A stretch of DNA of 11,272 nucleotides. Origin: SAR324 cluster bacterium. GTDB taxonomy: Bacteria > SAR324 > JACQKK01. The stretch's first letter is position 1. Each line of letters opens with the position of its first letter. The stretch lies in the NCBI GenBank assembly GCA_027296185.1, contig JAPUJL010000123.1, positions 1 through 11,272 of the forward strand. Reading direction: 5' to 3'. The notes beneath the pieces were generated by a model. The model was not told the DNA's origin. It did no database searches and saw only the letters and a program-made list of their open reading frames with translations. The position numbers and the translations under genes are program-made. Positions 6,338 to 11,272 of the stretch are shown here, piece after piece.

Positions 6338-7219
6338 ATGCCCGCCACGCTGTTCGACCAGACCTACCTCGCCAAACTGGAGCGTCTCCAGTTGCTCGCC
6401 CGGCGTCTGCTCCGCAGCCGCTCGGCGGGGGAACACCTCTCCATGGGCAAGGGCGTCAGCCTGGAATTCAACGAGTACCGGCACTACAATCCGGGCGACG
6501 ACTTCCGCCTGATCGACTGGAACGTCTACAGCCGCACGGACAAGCTTTTCCTCAAGCTGTTCGCGCCGGAGCAGGATCTGAACGTCTACCTGCTGGTCGA
6601 CGACAGCGGATCCATGAACTACGGCAAGCCCCCGAAGATTCAGCTGGCGCGGCAGGTGGCGGGCTCCCTGGGCTACATTGCACTGGCCCAGCACGACCGC
6701 ATCAGCATGTTCGCCATGGGCCGCGAGCTGGTGGAACGGCTGCATCTCCAACGCAGCAAGAGCCAGGCGTTCCAGTTCTTCCGCACTCTCGAGGAGATGC
6801 GCTGCGAGGGGAAGGGCAAGTTCAACAGCCTGATCGACCGCTTCATGCGCAAGAACCTGCCCAGCGGCGTGGTGGTGCTAATCTCGGACCTGCTGGACGA
6901 GGAAGGATACGAGGTGGGGCTGAAGTACCTGGCCGCCAGCCGCTTCGACGTGGTCGTGATTCACATCCTCGATCCCACCGAGGTGCGCGTCACGGCCAGC
7001 GGACCCTACATCATGGAGGACATGGAGGAGGACGCGGAGGAGAAGATCGCCATCACGCCGGCGCTCCGGGAACGTTACAACGCCCGCATGGCGGAGTTCC
7101 TGGAAGAGGTGGAAAGCGTTTGCCGCCGCCTGCGGATCGAGTACCTGCGCAGCCTCACCACCGCGTCCTTCGAGGACATCGTCCTGCGCTATCTCCGCTC
7201 GGGCGCCCTGGTGCACTGA
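6338..7219 (+). CDS. DUF58 domain protein, MoxR partner
   Basis: Known: DUF58 proteins contain a VWA-like fold and are usually encoded directly after a MoxR ATPase; the exact biochemical role is unsettled. Seen: 293 residues. The signature YRHYNPGDDFRLIDWNVYSR occupies 47-66. A MIDAS-like DDSGSM lies at 88-93, and LISDLLDEEG at 181-190 supplies a further acidic site. The three together suggest a divalent metal site. There is no membrane segment, unlike some longer DUF58 proteins with two N-terminal helices, so this is the short soluble form. Near the C-terminus, SFEDIVLRYLRSGALV is typical of the short type. ATG start, with no clear Shine-Dalgarno in the six-base gap, is consistent with translational coupling to the MoxR gene. 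A 14-bp direct repeat sits across its stop codon. Confidence 0.93.
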   Translation: MPATLFDQTYLAKLERLQLLARRLLRSRSAGEHLSMGKGVSLEFNEYRHYNPGDDFRLIDWNVYSRTDKLFLKLFAPEQDLNVYLLVDDSGSMNYGKPPKIQLARQVAGSLGYIALAQHDRISMFAMGRELVERLHLQRSKSQAFQFFRTLEEMRCEGKGKFNSLIDRFMRKNLPSGVVVLISDLLDEEGYEVGLKYLAASRFDVVVIHILDPTEVRVTASGPYIMEDMEEDAEEKIAITPALRERYNARMAEFLEEVESVCRRLRIEYLRSLTTASFEDIVLRYLRSGALVH

Positions 7220-7233
7220 GCCCTGGTGCACTG
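7205..7233 (+). repeat. Tandem 14-bp repeat over the DUF58 stop codon
   Basis: GCCCTGGTGCACTG occurs at 7205-7218 and again at 7220-7233, one base apart. The first copy encodes ALVH plus the first bases of the stop, the second is non-coding. It looks like a slippage duplication. Confidence 0.85.
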
Positions 7234-7254
7234 GGCCCCGGCGCGGCGGCTACG

Positions 7255-7737
7255 ATGCCATCCCCCGAATCCACCGGACCGCCGCTCAACGTGGTGCTGG
7301 TGGAGCCGCAGATACCGCCCAACACCGGCAACGTGGCCCGGTTGTGCGCCGCGGCGGGGTGCCGCCTGATCCTCGCGGGGCAGCTGGGCTTCGAGCTTAA
7401 CGACCGCACGCTCAAGCGGGCCGGGCTGGACTATTGGGAATTCGTGGAATGGGAACACGTCCCCGACCGGGAGGAGTTGCTCGCCGGTCTTCCTGGCGGT
7501 GCGTTCCATCTGCTGACCACCCACGCCACCACGCCCTACACCCGGATTCCCGCCTGCTGGGGGGATTACCTGGTGTTCGGCAAGGAGACCGCCGGGCTGC
7601 CCAAGACCTGGCTGAAGCGCCACCCGGAGCGGTGTTACACGATCCCCATGGCCCAGCCGGGGGTGCGCTCCTTGAATTTGTCCTCGGCTGTGGCTATCGT
7701 ACTCTATGACGCCCTGCGGCGCGTGCGGCCGTTTTGA
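7255..7737 (+). CDS. trmL: tRNA (cytidine/uridine-34 2'-O)-methyltransferase, TrmL type
   Basis: Known role: TrmL, a SPOUT-class enzyme, methylates the 2'-OH of the wobble base of leucine tRNAs using S-adenosylmethionine, in the cytoplasm. Seen: 160 residues, close to the usual length. The three trefoil-knot motifs are present: motif 1 PPNTGNVARLC (21-31), motif 2 LVFGKETAGLP (106-116) and motif 3 VRSLNLSSAVAIVLYD (137-152). The core begins at LNVVLVEP, so the first ten residues (MPSPESTGPP) are an extra short arm or reflect a start-site error. The ATG has no good ribosome-binding site. It lies 35 bases after the DUF58 gene on the same strand, so read-through is likely, but the functions are unrelated. 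The call is firm at family level, and wobble-base specificity is inferred from the short single-domain form. Confidence 0.93.
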   Translation: MPSPESTGPPLNVVLVEPQIPPNTGNVARLCAAAGCRLILAGQLGFELNDRTLKRAGLDYWEFVEWEHVPDREELLAGLPGGAFHLLTTHATTPYTRIPACWGDYLVFGKETAGLPKTWLKRHPERCYTIPMAQPGVRSLNLSSAVAIVLYDALRRVRPF

Positions 7738-7912
7738 AGCACCGGCCGTGCTTCCGCCGTTTCTCCCGCCGGCATGGAGCCCGTGCCGCGCGGGCCGAAC
7801 TCCCCCAGATCGGTGCAAGGATGCCCGGCGCGCCGGAAGGCGCAATTTGGCGCTGAATTTGAATACCCTTAAGGGTTCGGATTCTTAAATTTCCCCGCGC
7901 CGGGAGGCATTC
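7738..7912 (+). promoter_or_regulatory. Intergenic region with a 12-bp palindrome before the CvpA-type gene
   Basis: This 175-base gap is locally AT-richer near its right end. It contains the perfect palindrome ACCCTTAAGGGT at 7865-7876, between AT-rich stretches (AATTTGGCGCTGAATTTG before, TTCTTAAATTT after). It is a reasonable place for a promoter and operator for the downstream gene. I cannot identify a firm -35/-10 pair. Confidence 0.4.
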
Positions 7913-7915
7913 TTG
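7901..7915 (+). promoter_or_regulatory. Ribosome-binding site deciding a TTG start
   Basis: GGGAGG lies about six bases before the TTG at 7913-7915. The match and spacing are good, and they justify using TTG as the start of the CvpA-family protein, giving an MSINLFDAI N-terminus typical of the family. Confidence 0.7.
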
Positions 7916-8368
7916 AGCATCAATCTCTTCGATGCGATCGTCTTCGTCATCTTGGTGGCGTTCATGCTGCTCAGCTACGTGCGCGGCGCCACGCGCGAAC
8001 TGCTGTCCCTAGTGGGATTGGTGATCGGGTACTGGGCCGGACTGCAATTCCACCAGGATCTGGGCGGCATGCTCGAGCCGATCGTGCAGGACCTGCAGCT
8101 GGCGGAGTTGCTATCGTTCGTCATGATCCTCGTGGCAGGCTACCTGGTAGGCGCTTTCGTGGGCGGATTCCGCGAAGGCAGACCGCGCGGACTGCTGAAT
8201 CACCTGATCGGCGGCGGCGTGGGGGTGCTGAAAGGATTGGTCGTGTCGCTGGCCCTTTACTGGGTGGTGATCGCCTACGTTCCGCCTTTCCAGGATGAGC
8301 TCGCGGCCTCCCGCTCCGCACCCTACTTGGGCCTCCTGCTGCAATACGTAGCCAGCCTGACCCTCTAG
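7913..8368 (+). CDS. cvpA: CvpA-family inner membrane protein
   Basis: Known: CvpA proteins are small four-helix inner-membrane proteins linked to colicin V production, purF-linked loci and envelope stress or bile tolerance; the molecular function is unsettled. Seen: 151 residues with hydrophobic segments at about 6-22, 30-46, 64-85 and 98-122. The family stretch RGATRELLSLVGLVIGYWAG (24-43) follows the first helix, where the conserved Arg-Gly sits. A glycine-rich run (LIGGGVGVLKGLVVSLAL) opens the fourth helix. The start is TTG, supported by GGGAGG at good spacing. The C-terminus ends near the fourth helix after a short periplasmic-looking tail. It sits between trmL and a lipoprotein gene, not beside purF, so context adds little. 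Confidence 0.9.
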   Translation: MSINLFDAIVFVILVAFMLLSYVRGATRELLSLVGLVIGYWAGLQFHQDLGGMLEPIVQDLQLAELLSFVMILVAGYLVGAFVGGFREGRPRGLLNHLIGGGVGVLKGLVVSLALYWVVIAYVPPFQDELAASRSAPYLGLLLQYVASLTL

Positions 8369-8413
8369 CGCTTTCTTCCGGGCACAGCGGAGCGAAGGCG
8401 GCGCAATTTTTTT
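8369..8413 (+). terminator. Possible rho-independent terminator after the CvpA-type gene
   Basis: CGCTTTC plus TTCCG (8369-8380) can pair with CGGAG and GAAGGCG (ending about 8398), with one bulged base and two G-T pairs, around a GGCACAG loop. A run of seven T follows at 8407-8413, six bases after the stem. The spacer is longer than ideal. The run ends only 17 bases before the next start codon. Confidence 0.4.
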
Positions 8414-8430
8414 CGGTCGCACGGACGACG

Positions 8431-9921
8431 ATGGATTCCACGACCCGCGGACGCTTCTGGACCCGGTGGAGTTCCGCCGCAGCGGTGGTGCTGCTGGCTG
8501 GCGCTTGCACCCTGCTGATCGACGCGGAGCCGGAGCCCGGCGCCGAACTCGGCGAGCCGTCGGTGTTTACCCCGCGCATCGAGGCGGTGGTGGTGCCGCC
8601 GTTCACCCGGGCGGAGGGGGTGCAGATCAACCCCGACGACATGGAGTTCCTTCGCCAGCGCCTCCGGGAAATCCTGGAGCGCCATCCGCCGCTGGAAACC
8701 TTCGACGAGCCCCCGGACGAGTTGCCCGGTGTGGCCACCCTGCGCACGGAATTCACCCGCTACCGGGTAGAGGAGGTGGGCGGGGATGCGTTCTACCTGC
8801 GCACCATCGATCTTGGGATCCGGATCGCCATCGAGTTTCAGGCATCCGAGGACGAGCCCCTGGAAATCACGAAGGCATACTCCTACCAAAAGCTCTATTT
8901 GCCCGAGCAGGACGTGACGGCGCTGCTGTTCGACCTCCAGACCGCCCTGATCGAAACGGCGGCGCTGGTCGAGATCGAGCTGTTTCCCGGCGAGCCGCCG
9001 GACGAGACGACGATCGAAGCCGCGCTGGACCCCGATACGGGCGAGGAAATGGCGACGCCCCTGCTGACCAAGGGCAACCGCTTTGCCGGGGAGGGCGCGG
9101 TCGATCAGGCGATCTACTACTGGGAGCTCTCCCTCTACGCCCCCGAGGAAGAATCGGTTCCTGAACTGTACAAGCTCACCCGCCGCACCCTCAATCTGCT
9201 GCGCGGCGAGGGCATTGCCGAGGAGACCCTCGAGGCCCTGACCGGGCTGGTGGACGCGCCCCCCGTCGACTTTGTCGACTTCCGCAGCGCCGTCAGGCGA
9301 GCGCTGGGGGCGAAGATCCCCGAGGAAGCGCAGATCCTCGAGCTGTCGAGCATCCGCCTCAACCACGCCCACTACAGCCTCGCCGCGGCCCACCTCAACC
9401 TGGCGCGGGCCTATCGGCCGCGGCGGCAGTTCGACCTGGCCGCCTACCACTTCGCCATGGCCTTCGCCCATAACCCCTCCGAGGCGGCGCTGGATGGCTG
9501 GGGACAGGTTCAGGCGGCGCGCAACCTGGTGCCTGGCGGGCTGGCGAACCGCAGCGCCATGCGGCTCTACCTGAGCATTCCGCCCCCCGCGACGGCACGG
9601 CACCTGCCCGGAAAGTTCGATGAGGCGGTGCTGCCCGAATCCACCATCCGCACCGAAGGGATTGCGGCGCGCATTCGGCGCATCGTCGGCGGAGAGAACG
9701 GAGGGGGTGGCGATCTGGGTCCGATCGAAATCGAAATCGAGCCCGTGCCTCTGGAACCCCTCGAATCGACGGTGATCGAATCCTTCTCGCCTGAAGACCT
9801 GGAACCCCTCGAAGAAGATCCCGAGGAATTCGCCGTGCCCGAGCCGCCGGACGTCGGCGCGCTCCCCCCGCCGGAAGACATTCCGCTGGACGTGGTTCCC
9901 CTGGAGCCCGAAGCCCAGTAA
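8431..9921 (+). CDS. Predicted lipoprotein with helical repeats and acidic proline-rich tail
   Basis: Not recognised. Seen: 496 residues. A basic N-terminus and hydrophobic stretch (SAAAVVLLAGAC) lead to Cys26 in a lipobox-like LAGAC, so it is probably a lipid-anchored envelope protein. Residues 46-190 look like a mixed alpha/beta domain (EAVVVPPFTRAEG, then a helix DMEFLRQRLREILERH) reminiscent of CsgG/LpoB-like envelope lipoproteins, a weak impression. Residues about 203-235 and 315-350 look like TPR-type helix pairs (GNRFAGEGAVDQAIYYWELS; AAHLNLARAY, then FDLAAYHFAMAFAHNP). The tail (about 431-496) is almost entirely Glu, Pro, Leu, Ile and Asp, with repeated PLEPLE-like units. ATG start with a weak ribosome-binding site. 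It is followed after 77 bases by the FlgT-like gene on the same strand, so a shared envelope role is plausible. Confidence 0.8.
   Translation: MDSTTRGRFWTRWSSAAAVVLLAGACTLLIDAEPEPGAELGEPSVFTPRIEAVVVPPFTRAEGVQINPDDMEFLRQRLREILERHPPLETFDEPPDELPGVATLRTEFTRYRVEEVGGDAFYLRTIDLGIRIAIEFQASEDEPLEITKAYSYQKLYLPEQDVTALLFDLQTALIETAALVEIELFPGEPPDETTIEAALDPDTGEEMATPLLTKGNRFAGEGAVDQAIYYWELSLYAPEEESVPELYKLTRRTLNLLRGEGIAEETLEALTGLVDAPPVDFVDFRSAVRRALGAKIPEEAQILELSSIRLNHAHYSLAAAHLNLARAYRPRRQFDLAAYHFAMAFAHNPSEAALDGWGQVQAARNLVPGGLANRSAMRLYLSIPPPATARHLPGKFDEAVLPESTIRTEGIAARIRRIVGGENGGGGDLGPIEIEIEPVPLEPLESTVIESFSPEDLEPLEEDPEEFAVPEPPDVGALPPPEDIPLDVVPLEPEAQ
9723..9813 (+). repeat. Short in-frame repeats in the lipoprotein tail
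   Basis: A hexanucleotide run (ATCGAAATCGAAATCGA, encoding IEIEIE) starts at 9724. The 15-mer CTGGAACCCCTCGAA occurs at 9751-9765 and 9799-9813, 48 bases apart and so in frame. Both encode LEPLE units, suggesting the tail grew by small duplications. Confidence 0.7.
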
Positions 9922-9984
9922 AATACGCTACGCATTCATGCCCCCCGGGGCCGCGTCGAACAGGGCGTGCGGCGGTTCAAGCTG

Positions 9985-9998
9985 AGGAGGAACGACCC
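9985..9998 (+). promoter_or_regulatory. Strong ribosome-binding site for the FlgT-like gene
   Basis: AGGAGGA (9985-9991) stands seven bases before the ATG. It is the best Shine-Dalgarno in the window and suggests this secreted protein is made in quantity compared with its neighbours. Confidence 0.75.
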
Positions 9999-11171
9999 AT
10001 GAAGTCCCTGCGACTCTCCCTGCTGGTTACGATCATCGGGCTGTGGGCCCACAGCGCCCTGGCCGTGGAGGTTGAAGCCACCGGCATGGCGGCGATCCTT
10101 TCGGGAAACATCGGGAGCGCCCGCACCCAGGCCGTCCTGAACGCCCAGCGTAGCGCGGTCGAGCAGGGTGTCGGGGTGATCCTGGATTCCAAGACCCTGA
10201 TGGAGAATTTCGACCTCATCCAGGATCAGGTGCTCACCTCGAGCAAGGGATTCATCACCAATTACCTGGTGCTCGAAGAGAAGAAGAGCGCTGACGGGAG
10301 GAGCTTTCTGGTCAAGATCAAGGCCAACGTTTCCACCGATCTGTTGGAAGACCGGCTCTCGGCCCTGCGCATCCTCCACCGGAAGATGGGTAACAAGCGG
10401 CTGATGGTGATCTATCACTCGGAGAACCCGAACGCCATGAAGCGCACCCACGGCGCCACCACGGCGGCTCTGCAAGCCCTGCGCGACGAGTTCAACAGCG
10501 CCGGATTCCGGCTGTTCAACGAGTCGGCCACAAGTGAGGTCTATCGGCAAATCGAGGTGGCGGGCCGGGTGGACCGGCCGGTGGACGACCTGATCGCCAT
10601 GGCCCTGGACCAGCAGGCGGATATCCTGGTGCGCTTCGAGAACATCGGCGGCAAGCGGGGTCCCCAGGGGGGTGCCTTCTCCGCGGCGTTTTCCACGATT
10701 CGCGTGAGCGTGTTCGATACCAACACCGGGCGGCAGATCGCTGACGCCCAGACGGAAGGCAAGCAATTGCTCCGCGCCGACGCCGGTCCGTACGACTGGG
10801 AAAAGGCCCTTGCCCAGGCCTCCATCAAGGCAGCCCGCAACGTGGCCGACGAGGCCATCTCCAAGATCGGCAACTACTACGAGCAGGTGGAGGATCAGGG
10901 CAATGCGATGCTGCTGGTGTTCCGCGGATTCGACGAGGATCAGAAGGACGCGATCCTGGATTACCTGGAGAACACCCCGGGCTTCCAGCAGCTCTCCGAA
11001 TTGAAGAACACCCTCAACTACATGGAAATTGAGGTCTTCTCCAACCAGCAGCCCTCGCGGCTGCGGCGCATGGTGCGCTCGGGCCTGAAGGATAAGGGGT
11101 TGGCCATGCAAACCCAATCGGCCAGCCGCAACCGGATCGTCTTCACCAACCCCCGGCAATCGGACAACTAG
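9999..11171 (+). CDS. Secreted FlgT/LPP20-like envelope protein
   Basis: Seen: 390 residues with a clear Sec signal peptide (basic MKSLRLS, hydrophobic LLVTIIGLW, ALA cleavage after residue 22). The mature N-terminus (about 23-115: VEVEATGMAAILSGNIGSAR, repeated Ala/Arg-rich helix, then KANVSTDLLEDRL) matches the pattern of the LPP20/FlgT N-terminal domain, in which a helix bearing AVLNAQRSAVEQGVG packs on a sheet. The middle (about 130-290) has features of a CsgG-like domain (LMVIYHSENPN, DQQADILVRFEN, AFSTIRVSVFDTNTGRQIADAQTEG). The last 100 residues repeat an alpha/beta pattern (MLLVFRGFDEDQKDAILDYL). Known: FlgT is a periplasmic flagellar-basal-body protein of three such domains. There are no flagellar genes in the window, so a motility role is not supported. 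It has a strong ribosome-binding site, follows a lipoprotein gene, and a palindrome comes after its stop. Confidence 0.75.
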   Translation: MKSLRLSLLVTIIGLWAHSALAVEVEATGMAAILSGNIGSARTQAVLNAQRSAVEQGVGVILDSKTLMENFDLIQDQVLTSSKGFITNYLVLEEKKSADGRSFLVKIKANVSTDLLEDRLSALRILHRKMGNKRLMVIYHSENPNAMKRTHGATTAALQALRDEFNSAGFRLFNESATSEVYRQIEVAGRVDRPVDDLIAMALDQQADILVRFENIGGKRGPQGGAFSAAFSTIRVSVFDTNTGRQIADAQTEGKQLLRADAGPYDWEKALAQASIKAARNVADEAISKIGNYYEQVEDQGNAMLLVFRGFDEDQKDAILDYLENTPGFQQLSELKNTLNYMEIEVFSNQQPSRLRRMVRSGLKDKGLAMQTQSASRNRIVFTNPRQSDN

Positions 11172-11190
11172 CTCCCGTCCGAAATTCGTG

Positions 11191-11210
11191 GGCGGCTCGA
11201 TCGAGCCGCC
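11191..11210 (+). terminator. Perfect 20-bp palindrome after the FlgT-like gene
   Basis: GGCGGCTCGATCGAGCCGCC is a perfect inverted repeat forming an 8-bp GC-rich stem with a GATC loop, 20 bases after the stop codon. No T-run follows, so it could be a hairpin terminator of a weak type, a transcript-end stabiliser or a protein-binding site. The remaining 60 bases to the window edge show no gene. Confidence 0.45.
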
Positions 11211-11272
11211 GGCTGTGACGGCTCCTCGGGGAAACGCCCCACGTCCGGACCCCCTGAGTAGCCGTCCGCGTG

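Noticed and set aside
4787..6751. A 654-codon open frame on the minus strand
   Set aside because: It lies antisense to the membrane protein, MoxR and DUF58 genes, which have clear motifs. Its translation is a low-information Gln/His/Arg/Leu-rich sequence typical of high-GC antisense frames.
5467..7737. A 756-codon plus-strand open frame reaching the end of trmL
   Set aside because: Only its last 160 codons (from 7255) are protein-like. The rest is an out-of-frame reading of the MoxR and DUF58 genes.
8365..11159. Long minus-strand open frames opposite the lipoprotein and FlgT-like genes
   Set aside because: These are antisense shadows. The plus-strand genes have signal peptides and a strong ribosome-binding site.
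1..11272. CRISPR array, insertion sequence, tRNA or rRNA genes
   Set aside because: I saw no regularly spaced repeats, transposase motifs, terminal inverted repeats or tRNA-like cloverleaf sequence on either strand by eye.

Overview
The window is GC-rich throughout, and codon third positions in every gene are mostly G or C. It looks like a chromosomal segment from a high-GC, Gram-negative-type bacterium, plausibly a proteobacterium. Supporting signs are a lipoprotein signal, a periplasmic FlgT/LPP20-like protein and a CvpA-type inner-membrane protein. The sequence alone does not fix the phylum.

Left third, minus strand (read right to left from about 3243 to 1): the start of a mycofactocin biosynthesis cluster. 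It begins with a short precursor-peptide gene, mftA, whose product ends in the diagnostic IDGICGVY. Next come the peptide chaperone gene mftB, the radical-SAM/SPASM maturase gene mftC, and a FadH/Old-Yellow-Enzyme-type flavin oxidoreductase that runs off the left edge. Together mftA, mftB and mftC carry out the first steps of cofactor formation: MftB presents the precursor, and MftC oxidatively decarboxylates and crosslinks its C-terminal Val-Tyr. The peptidase (MftE), MftD and the glycosyltransferase (MftF) are not in the window; if present, they should lie to the left or elsewhere.

Middle, plus strand (about 3391-7219): a small unrecognised gene, then a membrane protein with a long acidic, glutamine/proline-rich tail, a MoxR-family AAA+ ATPase and a DUF58 protein with a MIDAS-like motif. 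The MoxR-DUF58 pair with an adjacent membrane protein is a common chaperone/assembly-type arrangement whose client is usually unknown.

Right third, plus strand (about 7255-11171): a TrmL-type tRNA 2'-O-methyltransferase, a CvpA-family membrane protein starting at TTG behind a good ribosome-binding site, a predicted lipoprotein with helical repeats and an acidic proline-rich tail, and a secreted FlgT/LPP20-like protein. The last two look like an envelope pair of unknown function.

The most interesting points are the mycofactocin locus, its unusually long MftA leader, and the neighbouring FadH-like enzyme, which appears to have lost all four cysteines that normally hold the iron-sulfur cluster.
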